DNA of 64,000 nt, taken from positions 434,001 to 498,000 of the forward strand of contig NZ_QOCF01000014.1 in assembly GCF_003318255.1 (NCBI RefSeq). The letters run 5' to 3'. The notes beneath the pieces are model-generated. The model saw only the letters and a program-made list of their open reading frames with translations, searched no databases and was not told the DNA's origin. Position numbers and translations under genes: made by a program. Positions 8,022 to 16,959 of this stretch are shown here, in pieces (positions within the stretch are counted from its first letter, which is position 1; each line of letters opens with the position of its first letter). Source of the stretch: Ruegeria sp. A3M17. Lineage in GTDB: Bacteria > Pseudomonadota > Alphaproteobacteria > Rhodobacterales > Rhodobacteraceae.

Positions 8022-8798
8022 TTATTCGCGGTTGCCGAACAACTGCAGCAGGAACATGAACATGTTGATAAAGTCCAGGTACAGGCTGAGCGCGCCCATG
8101 ATTGCGGCTTTACCCAACCATTCCTGATCGCCCGAATGGGCCATCTGCAGGTATGTGGTTTTGATCTTCTGGGTGTCATAGGCGGTCAGACCAGCAAAGA
8201 TCAGAACGCCGATCACCGAGATCGCGTACATGATCGCGGGCGACTGCAGGAAGATGTTTACCACCATAGCTACGATCAGGCCGATCAGACCCATCATCAG
8301 GAAGGTACCCATTCCGGACAGGTCTTTTTTGGTCACGTAGCCATAAAGGGACAGGCCAGCGAAAGCGATCGAAGTGATCAGGAACACCTGAATGATCGAC
8401 ATCCCGGTAAAGGCAATGAAAATCCAGCTGATCGACAGGCCCATCACCGCTGCGAAAGCATAAAACACCAATTGTGCTGCCGACGCGGACAGGCGGTTGA
8501 TCCCGGCACTAAAGCCAAAGATGAACGCCAACGGTGCAAACATGATCACCCAGCGCAGGGGCGAGGTATAGATCGCGGCACCCAGCGACGTCAGATAGGT
8601 GCCCGAGTTGATTTGCCCGACCGCAGCCGACGGGTCGGTTGTGGTTGCAAGGCCGGAAATGGCCCAGGCCGCCATGAATGTAATCAGCATGCCCACAGAC
8701 ATTGTGCCGTAGACTTTGTTCATATGGGCGCGCAGGCCCTCGTCAATCTGGGCAGCGCGCGCACCGGTCGCCGTCCGGATCGTGTCAAATTGTGCCAT
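8022..8798 (-). CDS. Bax inhibitor-1 / YccA family membrane protein
   Basis: A 258-residue polytopic protein with about seven hydrophobic helices, beginning after a polar N-terminus (MAQFDTIRTATGARAAQ). The late segment GLTAYDTQKIK with its conserved Asp is diagnostic of the BI-1/YccA (TMBIM) family, and the C-terminal MGALSLYLDFINMFMFLLQ is typical of bacterial members. Characterised relatives act as calcium leak channels or modulators of the FtsH protease. I took the ATG at 8798; longer in-frame starts lack a Shine-Dalgarno. It ends at its own terminator. Confidence 0.93.
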   Translation of the reverse strand: MAQFDTIRTATGARAAQIDEGLRAHMNKVYGTMSVGMLITFMAAWAISGLATTTDPSAAVGQINSGTYLTSLGAAIYTSPLRWVIMFAPLAFIFGFSAGINRLSASAAQLVFYAFAAVMGLSISWIFIAFTGMSIIQVFLITSIAFAGLSLYGYVTKKDLSGMGTFLMMGLIGLIVAMVVNIFLQSPAIMYAISVIGVLIFAGLTAYDTQKIKTTYLQMAHSGDQEWLGKAAIMGALSLYLDFINMFMFLLQLFGNRE

Positions 8799-8978
8799 TA
8801 AGGGTCTCCCTTTGCATATTTCTTGTCGGGCCATGATGTTGACCCCGTTCCCCGCAAATATCGGCAAGTGCGGGCTGTGTTTCAAGGGTTTAACGCCCGA
8901 AACTGGCTAAAACACGCAACAAAAATGGCAGCCCGACGGTTCGCGCTGCCATTCACCGAGAAAAGGTGCAGTGTCGAA

Positions 8979-9188
8979 TCACTTTTGCCAGAAATCCGGC
9001 GCATCCCAAATGGATCGTGACGCCTCGGCTTCGGCCTGTTCGCGGGTTATGCCGATGTCTTCCAGACCCCGATCATCAAGTCTGGCAAGCGTTTGGCGCT
9101 GGCGCAGAAGAGACGGCGAGTCCAGAAGCGAGGACAACAAAGAGCGACGCTGCGGTTTGCAGTGCTGTTTGATTGCAATTTGAGTCAT
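8979..9188 (-). CDS. DUF1127 domain small protein
   Basis: A 69-residue basic protein. Its C-terminal half, with LARLDDRGLEDIGITREQAEAEA, matches the DUF1127 (YjiS-like) pattern in which an Arg-rich helix precedes L..L.D..L.DIG. In other alphaproteobacteria DUF1127 proteins are linked to RNA binding and to phosphate and carbon physiology, but this copy is uncharacterised. AAAGGA precedes the ATG. It is divergent from the LysR gene starting at 9316, so that regulator may control it through the shared 127-base AT-rich spacer. Confidence 0.88.
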   Translation of the reverse strand: MTQIAIKQHCKPQRRSLLSSLLDSPSLLRQRQTLARLDDRGLEDIGITREQAEAEASRSIWDAPDFWQK

Positions 9189-9315
9189 ATTTATTGTCCT
9201 TTCTCTGTTTCCTGATGGTTTGTCGTCTTTCCATCAACTTTCTTGATTTATATGGCGTAACATGTCACATTTTGAAAATGAATATTTATGAAGAGATACA
9301 TAAGGATTTGTGAAC

Positions 9316-10197
9316 ATGCGAAATCTAGATATCACCACGCTTCGTTCCTTCGTTGCCGTTGCTGACCAGGGTGGCGTCACACGGGCCGCCGGATTTCTGC
9401 ATCTGACGCAATCCGCCGTGTCAATGCAGTTGAAGCGGTTGGAAGAGCTGCTGGGTCTTGAATTGTTGGACCGTAGTGGGCGCACAATTGCGTTGACTGC
9501 ATCTGGTGAACAATTGCTGGCCTATGCCCGGCGCATGATCGTGCTGAATGACGAAGTGATCTCAAAGCTCACGGATCAGGCCTATGAGGGTGAGGTCGTT
9601 CTGGGCGTTCCACATGACATCGTCTATCCGGCCATTCCGCGGGTCTTGCAGCGTTTCAACGCTGACTTCCCGCGGGTTCGGGTGCAACTGATTTCATCAT
9701 ATTCCCTTCAGCTGAAAGAAATGTTCAAACGCGGCGAATGCGATCTGATCCTGACGACCGAAGCATCAACCGGTGACGGATCTGAGACTGTCGCCGAACT
9801 GCCCTTGCGGTGGATTGGGGCGCCGGGCGGGTCAGCATGGCGTAAGAACCCGATTCCGCTGGCTGTTGGGCGGCGGTGCGCGTTTCGGCCCCAGATGATC
9901 TCGGCCCTCGACGCGAAAGGCATCCCGTGGGAACTGTCGGTCGAAACAGAAAACGACCGCACGATCGAGGCGACCGTCAGCGCGGATCTGGCTGTCCACG
10001 CCATGCTGGACGGGACCGAACCCGCACATCTTGAACAGATTGATACAGGAGGGGCATTGCCGGAATTGCCGGCCCACATGATCAACCTGTACGGGGGCGA
10101 GACCGGGCGCGGCGCCGTCGTCGAAGCACTGGCCGTGCTGGTACGTCAGAATTTTCGTATGCTGGGCAGTGTACCGCTCAAGGCTGTCGTGGGGTAA
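9316..10197 (+). CDS. LysR-type transcriptional regulator
   Basis: A 293-residue LysR regulator. The winged helix-turn-helix occupies about residues 3-62 (LDITTLRSFVAVADQGGVTRAA through LELLDRSGRTIALTASG), followed by a substrate-binding effector domain. ATG at 9316 is preferred over GTG at 9310 because AAGGA sits nine bases before it. It is divergent from the DUF1127 gene, the classic arrangement for LysR control of a neighbour. The effector cannot be deduced. Confidence 0.93.
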   Translation: MRNLDITTLRSFVAVADQGGVTRAAGFLHLTQSAVSMQLKRLEELLGLELLDRSGRTIALTASGEQLLAYARRMIVLNDEVISKLTDQAYEGEVVLGVPHDIVYPAIPRVLQRFNADFPRVRVQLISSYSLQLKEMFKRGECDLILTTEASTGDGSETVAELPLRWIGAPGGSAWRKNPIPLAVGRRCAFRPQMISALDAKGIPWELSVETENDRTIEATVSADLAVHAMLDGTEPAHLEQIDTGGALPELPAHMINLYGGETGRGAVVEALAVLVRQNFRMLGSVPLKAVVG

Positions 10198-10204
10198 GCG
10201 CCCG

Positions 10205-11161
10205 TCAGGGAGTAATAACCACTTTGCCGGTGGCCACGCGGTCGCGCAGCAGCTGCATGCCTTTGTCGGCCTCGGCCAGCGGAAGAACGTGGCTGATATG
10301 CGGCTTGATCCGCCCTTCGGCGAGCCAGCCGAACAGCGTGTCAAAGCTGTCCTGGACGACCTGAGGTCGGAATCTCAGGTAGCCGCCGATGTAAAACCCA
10401 ATCACGGTCAGGTTCTTTACCAGCAGATGGTTGGCCGGAATTTGGGGGACGTCGCCGCCCGCAAACCCGATGGGTAACAGACGGCCTTCGGGGTTGGTTG
10501 CCCGGAACGCGGCCTTGAAGACATCCCCTCCGACAGCGTCATAGACGACATCCGCGCCGCCCAGTTCCTTGACGCGTGCGCGCAGGTCTTCCGAGGCGTC
10601 GATCAGGTGATCCGCACCAGCCGCGCGGGCCACATCCAGTTTTTCCTGCCCGCGCGCATGGGCAATTACCGTCGCGCCCATCAGCTTGCCGATTTCGACG
10701 GCGGTAAGTCCAACCCCACCTGCGGCACCGGTCACCAAAAGGGTCTCGCCCGGCCGTAGATGCGCCCGGTGATCAAGGGCGATGTGGCTGGTGCCGTAAG
10801 CGATCTGAATGGCCGCGGCATTTTCAAAGCTAATTGCGTCGGGCAGGGGAATCGCACGGCTCGCATCATAAACGCCATATTCCGCCAGTCCGCCCTGACC
10901 GGAATATACGGCCACACGGTCCCCGATATTCAAGCGCGTAACGCCGCCACCTAACTTGTCGACAACGCCGGCGACTTCCATACCCAGCGTGAACGGAGCC
11001 TCGGGCGTGTCCTGATACGTACCCTTCTGCATCAGCAGGTCGGCAAAATTTAATCCGCAGGCCTTGATCGCGATGCGCACTTGCCCCGTGCCGGGCTCGG
11101 GAAGGTCAATATCAGCCAATTGGGCCGCGCTTCCCTGGGATTGAATCGTGAATGCCTGCAT
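10205..11161 (-). CDS. NADPH:quinone oxidoreductase family protein (MDR superfamily)
   Basis: A 318-residue medium-chain dehydrogenase/reductase. The GroES-like N-terminal half contains CGLNFADLLMQKGTYQ, and the Rossmann motif VTGAAGGVGLTAVEIGKLMG sits near residue 145, as in zinc-free quinone reductases (QOR/zeta-crystallin). No structural zinc Cys cluster is seen. Such enzymes reduce quinones or activated alkenes with NADPH; the exact substrate is not predictable. It converges with the LysR gene, with seven bases between the stops. Confidence 0.9.
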   Translation of the reverse strand: MQAFTIQSQGSAAQLADIDLPEPGTGQVRIAIKACGLNFADLLMQKGTYQDTPEAPFTLGMEVAGVVDKLGGGVTRLNIGDRVAVYSGQGGLAEYGVYDASRAIPLPDAISFENAAAIQIAYGTSHIALDHRAHLRPGETLLVTGAAGGVGLTAVEIGKLMGATVIAHARGQEKLDVARAAGADHLIDASEDLRARVKELGGADVVYDAVGGDVFKAAFRATNPEGRLLPIGFAGGDVPQIPANHLLVKNLTVIGFYIGGYLRFRPQVVQDSFDTLFGWLAEGRIKPHISHVLPLAEADKGMQLLRDRVATGKVVITP

Positions 11162-11481
11162 GATCGCGCTCCGTAATTTTGGGGCATAGATTCTTTTCAG
11201 CTAGCGTTTGTCAATCTTTTCCCCGGCCAATTCGGCTCGCTTCAGGTGCATGGTGGTGGGTGTGGGGACAATCCCAGCATTAAAAACACACAACCCTAAA
11301 TCTTTGTGACCCGAAACAGATTCAACCTTCTTGAAAAATTACCCAAATGCGGCAATATTGCGCTATGGTGCTGTTTTGGGGGTATGTTCCAAATTAGGGA
11401 GTGGTTAAGTGCGACTCGCTAGTGTTGCGATAAAAAGCAACGCGCGCCCCAGGTAGTTGTGTGTAAAAGAGGAGAATACCA
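11162..11481. other. Long leader/promoter region of the XRE regulator
   Basis: No gene is seen in these 320 bases between divergent genes. The right half is AT-rich and holds a TTGAAA (11332-11337) that could be a -35 element, and a GTTGC/GCAAC hairpin around GATAAAAA (about 11424-11442). The AAGAGGAG before 11482 is the ribosome-binding site of the XRE gene. The region is long enough for an untranslated leader or operator sites. Confidence 0.4.
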
Positions 11482-11853
11482 ATGACCCATCACGTCGATG
11501 TCCATGTGGGCAAGCGCGTCCGGCATCGCCGCTGGCTGATTGGCATGACCCAGCAGCAGTTGGCGCAGCAAGTTGGTATTAAGTTTCAACAAATTCAAAA
11601 ATATGAAACTGGGGCCAACCGGATCAGCGCGTCTCGCCTGTGGGACATTGCCGAAGCATTGGACGTTCCCGTCAGCTTTTTCTTTGAAGGTCTGGAAGAG
11701 GCCGAAAAAGAGACCTCTGGCAAAAAGTCGGTTCCTGCCGATCTGATGGGGGACAAGGAAGCGCTGGACCTAGTGCGGTCCTATTACGCGATTCCCGAAA
11801 ACCAGCGCCGCCGCCTGTTCGAGCTTGCTCGGGTTCTCAGCGACGTCGCATAA
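11482..11853 (+). CDS. XRE-family helix-turn-helix transcriptional regulator
   Basis: A 123-residue protein with a Cro/C1-type helix-turn-helix at about residues 10-65. Recognition elements are MTQQQLAQQVGIKFQQIQKY and ETGANRISASRLWDIAEAL, followed by VPVSFFFEGL. The C-terminal helix (about residues 90-123) is amphipathic and may dimerise. This class is very common in Rhodobacterales and differs from phage repressors in the conserved SFFFEGL segment. The long upstream region suggests regulated or autoregulated expression. hisN follows after 44 bases. Targets are unknown. Confidence 0.92.
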   Translation: MTHHVDVHVGKRVRHRRWLIGMTQQQLAQQVGIKFQQIQKYETGANRISASRLWDIAEALDVPVSFFFEGLEEAEKETSGKKSVPADLMGDKEALDLVRSYYAIPENQRRRLFELARVLSDVA

Positions 11854-11897
11854 TTTAGCGGGTTGACTCCAAACCGTGCGCGCCTCACGGGTTACGC

Positions 11898-12689
11898 ATG
11901 CAAAAGGCCTCTCTAAGCGATCTGGAAGTTGCCGAAGAAATGGCCGACGCGGCGCGTGCGGCCATACTTCCGTATTTTCGGCAAACCAATCTGGACACCA
12001 CGAACAAACTGGACGATGGGTTTGACCCCGTAACAATTGCTGACCGCAACGCCGAAACGGCGATGCGCTCGGTTCTGGCGCGCCATCGGCCCGAAGATGG
12101 CATTTTTGGCGAAGAGTTTGGTCGCGAAGAAGGCTCCAGCGGACGGACCTGGGTTCTGGACCCCATCGACGGTACCCGCGGGTTTATCAGTGGTACTCCG
12201 ACCTGGGGGGTTCTGATTGCGCTCAGCACATCTGATGGCCCGATCATGGGGGTGATCGACCAGCCCTATATCGGCGAACGGTTTGTGGGTTCAGCAGATA
12301 TCGCGCAGGTCACCGGCCCAACTGGAACGGCACCGTTGAAAACACGCTCGACATCCGCTTTGGATCAGGCGGTTGTTTTTACGACCTTCCCAGAGGTTGG
12401 GACACCCGAGGACCGCGCAGGGTTCGAAGCGGTGGCCCGGCAGGCAAAGCTGACCCGTTATGGCATGGATTGCTATGCCTATGCGCTGGTGGCGGCGGGG
12501 CAGGTTGATCTGGTGATCGAATCCAGCCTGAACGCCTATGACATTCAGGCCCCTATCGCAGTGATCGAGGCTGCGGGTGGGGTTGTGACCGACTGGCGGG
12601 GCGGTCCGGCCCATAATGGCGGGCGGGCTCTGGCGGCCGCCAACCTCGAATTGCACGCGGTCGCACTGGAAATCCTGCGCAACTATTGA
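11898..12689 (+). CDS. hisN: Histidinol-phosphatase (inositol monophosphatase family)
   Basis: Mg-dependent phosphatase for the penultimate step of histidine synthesis, histidinol phosphate to histidinol. The 263-residue product has the IMPase metal motifs GEEFG (Glu72) and DPIDGTRGF (Asp88, Asp91), and a C-terminal metal loop with YDIQAPIAVIEAAGG. The residues after the metal motif (RGFISGTPTWGVLIAL) match HisN-type rather than SuhB/CysQ-type enzymes. Other inositol-phosphatase activities cannot be excluded. It follows the XRE gene closely but has only a weak ribosome-binding site. Confidence 0.87.
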   Translation: MQKASLSDLEVAEEMADAARAAILPYFRQTNLDTTNKLDDGFDPVTIADRNAETAMRSVLARHRPEDGIFGEEFGREEGSSGRTWVLDPIDGTRGFISGTPTWGVLIALSTSDGPIMGVIDQPYIGERFVGSADIAQVTGPTGTAPLKTRSTSALDQAVVFTTFPEVGTPEDRAGFEAVARQAKLTRYGMDCYAYALVAAGQVDLVIESSLNAYDIQAPIAVIEAAGGVVTDWRGGPAHNGGRALAAANLELHAVALEILRNY

Positions 12690-12803
12690 AACCGGTTGCC
12701 GCGATTTGGCCGGTCGGGTAGGTTCTACGCGGCTGGTTCTTATGCCCGTTTTCCGCCAGCCTTTGCACTTCTTGCATGAGACGGGCTGTTGCAGGAGGGC
12801 GAA

Positions 12804-14138
12804 TTGACCGAAATCCTTATCAAAAATGCAGATACCATTCTGACGATGGATGACGCGCGGCAAGAGTTGTCGGGCGCGGACATCCTGATCGTGGGGGGGC
12901 AGATCGCGCAGATCGGCCACAACTTGCAAACCGACGGTGAGATCCACGATGCCACCGGTTGTGTTGTAACGCCCGGGCTGGTGAATACCCATCACCATCT
13001 GTACCAAACCCTGACGCGGGCTGTGCCGGGCGGGCAGGATGCATTGCTGTTTGGGTGGTTGCAGACACTTTATCCGATCTGGTCCCGTTTCGGCCCCGAA
13101 GAGATGTTTGTGTCGGCTCAGATCGGTCTGGCGGAATTGGCTCTGTCGGGCTGTACGCTCAGCTCTGACCACCTTTACCTATATCCCAACGGCGCGCGCC
13201 TGGACGATACGATCGCTGCCGCCGCCGAAATTGGGCTGCGGTTCCATCCGACCCGTGGAGCGATGAGTATCGGGGAAAGCGACGGCGGGTTGCCGCCAGA
13301 TGCGTTGGTCGAGGTCGAATCCGATATCCTCGACGATATGATCCGCGTGGTTGACGCGTTTCATGATCCATCCGATGGGGCGATGTGCCGGGTAGGGTTG
13401 GCGCCTTGCTCCCCGTTTTCCGTCAGCAGGGACCTGATGCGCGACACAGCAATCCTTGCGCGCGACAAAGGTGTGATGCTGCACACTCATCTGGCGGAAA
13501 ATGATGAAGATATTGCCTATTCGCAGGCGCAGTTCGGGTGTCGCCCCGGTCAATATGCCGAAGATCTGGGTTGGACCGGATCAGACGTCTGGCACGCGCA
13601 TTGCGTCAAGCTGGACGGGGCTGAGATTGATCTGTTCGCCCGAACCCAAACGGGGATGGCTCATTGCCCGTGTTCCAATTGCCGCTTGGGATCGGGAATT
13701 GCTCCGGTGCGGACCATGCGTGACCAGGGTGTTCCCGTCGGGCTGGGTGTCGATGGTTCGGCCAGCAATGATTCCGGGAACCTAATCCTCGAAGCGCGTC
13801 AGGCTATGTTGTTGCAGCGCGTTGCCAGAGGTGCGGATGCCATGTCGTCGCGTGAAGCGCTGGAAATCGCGACGCGCGGCGGGGCAGACGTGCTGAACCG
13901 CCCTGATTGTGGTCGGCTAGAGCCCGGCAAGCGCGCTGATATCGCCATATGGGACACGCGTGGTATCGAAAGTGCAGGCAGCTGGGATCCGGCCGCTTTG
14001 CTGTTGGCCGGACCGATGAAGGTGAAACACCTGTTTGTCGAAGGCCGCCAGATCGTGCGCGACGGGCATGTCACGACGTTGGACTTGCCGCGGGTGATCG
14101 AACGGCAGACCCAATTGGCCCGTGCTTTGCAGGCCTAG
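12804..14138 (+). CDS. 8-oxoguanine deaminase (amidohydrolase family)
   Basis: A 444-residue amidohydrolase of the TrzN/AtzA-like branch. The N-terminal metal motif is VNTHHHLYQTLTRA; further ligands are seen in LHTHLAEN and the VGLGVDGSASND segment. Length and motifs match the 8-oxoguanine deaminases, which convert 8-oxoguanine (and to a degree isocytosine) to urate and ammonia, salvaging oxidised guanine. The start is TTG at 12804, supported by GGAGGG at 12793-12798. Its stop overlaps the stop of the convergent guanine deaminase gene by four bases, which fits a shared purine theme. Related hydroxyatrazine-type hydrolases are the main alternative. Confidence 0.85.
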   Translation: MTEILIKNADTILTMDDARQELSGADILIVGGQIAQIGHNLQTDGEIHDATGCVVTPGLVNTHHHLYQTLTRAVPGGQDALLFGWLQTLYPIWSRFGPEEMFVSAQIGLAELALSGCTLSSDHLYLYPNGARLDDTIAAAAEIGLRFHPTRGAMSIGESDGGLPPDALVEVESDILDDMIRVVDAFHDPSDGAMCRVGLAPCSPFSVSRDLMRDTAILARDKGVMLHTHLAENDEDIAYSQAQFGCRPGQYAEDLGWTGSDVWHAHCVKLDGAEIDLFARTQTGMAHCPCSNCRLGSGIAPVRTMRDQGVPVGLGVDGSASNDSGNLILEARQAMLLQRVARGADAMSSREALEIATRGGADVLNRPDCGRLEPGKRADIAIWDTRGIESAGSWDPAALLLAGPMKVKHLFVEGRQIVRDGHVTTLDLPRVIERQTQLARALQA

Positions 14139-15424
14139 GAAGACACGCGGCGACCGGCGATCCAAACCTCGGCAATCGCCCGGTCGTCGCCCATCATGAT
14201 GGTTGGGAAGATGGCTTCCCACAGATCATCGGCGCAAGCTTCACGCTGGGCAATTGCGGGGGTTGAGGCGAGGTCAAGAACGACCAGATCAGCCTCCATT
14301 CCCGGTGCGACATTGCCGATGCAATCATTCATCCGCAGCGTACGGGCCGAGCCAACCGTGCCCAACCACAGCAGTTGTGCCGCGTGCAGGGGCGAGCCGC
14401 GCAGTTGCCCGATTTCATAGGCTGAGGCCATCGTATGCAGCATTGAAAAGCTCGACCCGCCGCCGGTATCTGTTGCCAGACCAACCCGGTGCCCTTCGCG
14501 CATCAGCCCGTCCATGTCGAACAAGCCGGATCCGATAAAGGTGTTCGAGGTCGGGCAATGGATCAACGAGGCATCAATCTCGCGCAGCCGATCGCGTTCG
14601 CGCGCTTCCAGATGGATGACATGACCGTAAACGCCATGCGAGCCCAGCAGTCCGAACTTTTCGTAGGTATCCAGATAGTCCCGTGCGTCGGGAAACAGCT
14701 CGCGGACCCAAGAGATTTCATCTGTCTGCTCGCTCAGGTGCGTTTGCATCAGGCAATGCGGGTGTTCGGCCCACAGCGCGCCCATCGCCTCAAGCTGCTC
14801 GGGTGTGGATGTGGGCGAGAACCGCGGTGTGATGGCGTATGAGATCCGGTCGACACCGTGCCACTTCTCAAGCAACGCCTGCGATTGGTCATAGGCTGTC
14901 TGCGGGGTATCCCGCAGCCCTTCGGGCGCGTTGCGATCCATGCAGGTTTTGCCTGCCACCACACGCTGCCTGCGTTGCTGGGCCGCTGTGAAGAATGCGT
15001 CGACGCTTTCGGGGTGGATGGTGCAAAAACTGCACATCGTCGTGGTACCGTGCGAGGCCGTCAGGTCGAGATAACGATTGGCGATCTCAGCTGCGTATTC
15101 GGGATTTCCGAACTTCATTTCCTCGGGGAAGGTATAGGTGTTCAGCCAGTCGATCAGCCGCTTGCCCCAACTGGCGATCATGGCAGTCTGTGGGTAATGG
15201 ACATGCGCATCCACAAAGCCAGCCATAATCACGTGCTGACCGTGGTTCACAATTTCGGCGTCCGGGTTCGCAGAGACCAGATTGTCAGCATTGCCGACTG
15301 CAGATATGCGGCCGTCTTCGATCAAGACCGCTTCGCTGATTGTCACAGCCTCTGTCGGTTCACCTTCGAATGGTGATCCGTTGAAGCTCAGGACACGCCC
15401 TTTCAGCAGCGTTTTTTGCGCCAT
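14135..15424 (-). CDS. guaD: Guanine deaminase
   Basis: A zinc amidohydrolase converting guanine to xanthine and ammonia in purine catabolism. The 429-residue product has the HxH motif in GFVDAHVHYPQ, the substrate-contact CSFCTIHPES near residue 130, the second His in CLMQTHLSEQ and the conserved LATDTGGGSSFSML close to residue 320, all typical of GuaD. It is convergent with the 8-oxoguanine deaminase gene, with a four-base overlap of the 3' ends, so read-through from either would produce antisense RNA. No xanthine dehydrogenase gene is in the window. Confidence 0.95.
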   Translation of the reverse strand: MAQKTLLKGRVLSFNGSPFEGEPTEAVTISEAVLIEDGRISAVGNADNLVSANPDAEIVNHGQHVIMAGFVDAHVHYPQTAMIASWGKRLIDWLNTYTFPEEMKFGNPEYAAEIANRYLDLTASHGTTTMCSFCTIHPESVDAFFTAAQQRRQRVVAGKTCMDRNAPEGLRDTPQTAYDQSQALLEKWHGVDRISYAITPRFSPTSTPEQLEAMGALWAEHPHCLMQTHLSEQTDEISWVRELFPDARDYLDTYEKFGLLGSHGVYGHVIHLEARERDRLREIDASLIHCPTSNTFIGSGLFDMDGLMREGHRVGLATDTGGGSSFSMLHTMASAYEIGQLRGSPLHAAQLLWLGTVGSARTLRMNDCIGNVAPGMEADLVVLDLASTPAIAQREACADDLWEAIFPTIMMGDDRAIAEVWIAGRRVSS

Positions 15425-15564
15425 TTCCGTTCATCTCCGCCTGTATGGGACTGCGAAACAGCATAGTGGGGCGAAACTTGTCGGTAAATCGGCGCATTGT
15501 CATTGTTTTCCGGTAGCTGCTTCTTCTAATTAGGGGTCAATGCGCGAACCAACCGGGGGCAGAC

Positions 15565-16959
15565 ATGACGACAGGCTATGATGAACCCGTAATCGATTCC
15601 GCAAGCGACGATGACGCCTATGCGCTGGATCGCCGGATGGTTGCCGCGATCCTGTATGCGGTTGATGTGGAAGATCGCGACAAGCTGATCGAGCTGATGG
15701 AGCCGCTGCACCCTGCGGACATTGCTGACCTTCTTGAACAGATTAATCCCTATGACCGTGGGCGATTGATCCGCCTTTACGACAAAGAGTTTGACGGCGA
15801 TATCTTATCCGAACTGGATGAGTCCGTCCGCGAAGAGGTCATCAGTGTCCTGCGCCCCGATGTTCTGGCCGACGCCGTGCGGGACATGGAAAGCGATGAC
15901 GTCGTCGACTTGCTGGAAGACCTTGAAGAGCCGCAGCAAGAAGCCATTCTGGGCGCATTGGAAGATTCCGAGCGGATCGCCGCGGAGCAGGCGCTATCTT
16001 ATCCGGAAAACTCGGCCGGTCGCCTCATGCAACGCGAGGTGGTCATGTCGCCCGAGCATTGGACCGTGGGGCAGACCATCGATTTCATGCGCGCCAATGA
16101 TGACTTGCCGGAACAGTTCTACCACGTTGTTTTGGTTGATCCGCGGCTCAAACCGGTGGCACAGGTCACGCTGGGCAAGCTGATGGCAACCCGGCGCGAG
16201 GTGCCGTTGCACGACATCGCCGAAGAGGAATTTCACACCATTCCCGTCGATCAGGACGAAGAGGATGTGGCCTACGCCTTTAACCAGTACCACCTGATTT
16301 CCGCCCCGGTGGTAGATGCTGATGGGCGTCTCGTCGGCGTGATTACCATTGATGACGCCATGGTTGTTCTGGACGAAGAATACGAAGAGGACATGTTACG
16401 CCTTGCCGGTGTCAGCGACGAAAGCTCGCTGTCCGACAGTGTCGCCGCAACCAGTAGGCGGCGCTTGCCGTGGCTGGCTGTCAACCTGTGTACCGCAATA
16501 TGCGCGTCACTGGTCATCTCGCAGTTCGAAGCGGCGATCAATCAGTTGGTGGCACTGGCAATCCTGATGCCAATCGTTGCCTCGATGGGGGGTAATGCCG
16601 GGACGCAGTCGCTGACGGTTGCGGTGCGGGCGCTTGCAACGCGCGACCTGACCGGATCGAACGTGGCGCGCGTTATCCGGCGAGAATTGCTTGTGGGTGT
16701 GCTCAATGGTCTGTGCTTTGCAACCATTTTGGGGACTGTCGGTATGATGTGGTTCGATTCACCCTTGCTGGGTGTCGTGATCGGCTCGGCCTTGGTCGTG
16801 AATATGGCGATCGCAGGCTTTGCAGGTACGGTAGTACCGGTTGTGCTGGATCGTCTGGGCGTTGACCCGGCGCTGGCATCGGGAACCTTTGTAACGACCA
16901 CAACAGACGTCATGGGGTTCTTCATCTTTCTTGGGCTTGCCAGCGTGGTACTTCTGTGA
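15565..16959 (+). CDS. mgtE: Magnesium transporter MgtE
   Basis: Magnesium channel/transporter of the inner membrane. The 464-residue product has an N-terminal superhelical MgtE_N domain (about residues 35-135), a CBS pair (about 140-260) and five transmembrane helices (about 300-464). The pore signature MPIVASMGGNAGTQS and the Asp in TTTTDVMGFF (the ion-binding Asp of characterised MgtE) are present. The N and CBS domains sense cytosolic magnesium and gate the pore. I see no magnesium riboswitch in the 140-base leader. Its stop overlaps the GTG start of the next gene. Confidence 0.96.
   Translation: MTTGYDEPVIDSASDDDAYALDRRMVAAILYAVDVEDRDKLIELMEPLHPADIADLLEQINPYDRGRLIRLYDKEFDGDILSELDESVREEVISVLRPDVLADAVRDMESDDVVDLLEDLEEPQQEAILGALEDSERIAAEQALSYPENSAGRLMQREVVMSPEHWTVGQTIDFMRANDDLPEQFYHVVLVDPRLKPVAQVTLGKLMATRREVPLHDIAEEEFHTIPVDQDEEDVAYAFNQYHLISAPVVDADGRLVGVITIDDAMVVLDEEYEEDMLRLAGVSDESSLSDSVAATSRRRLPWLAVNLCTAICASLVISQFEAAINQLVALAILMPIVASMGGNAGTQSLTVAVRALATRDLTGSNVARVIRRELLVGVLNGLCFATILGTVGMMWFDSPLLGVVIGSALVVNMAIAGFAGTVVPVVLDRLGVDPALASGTFVTTTTDVMGFFIFLGLASVVLL

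Noticed and set aside
15425-15564. Possible magnesium riboswitch before mgtE
   Set aside because: The 140-base leader shows no conserved pairing pattern or terminator hairpin of the known magnesium-sensing leaders.
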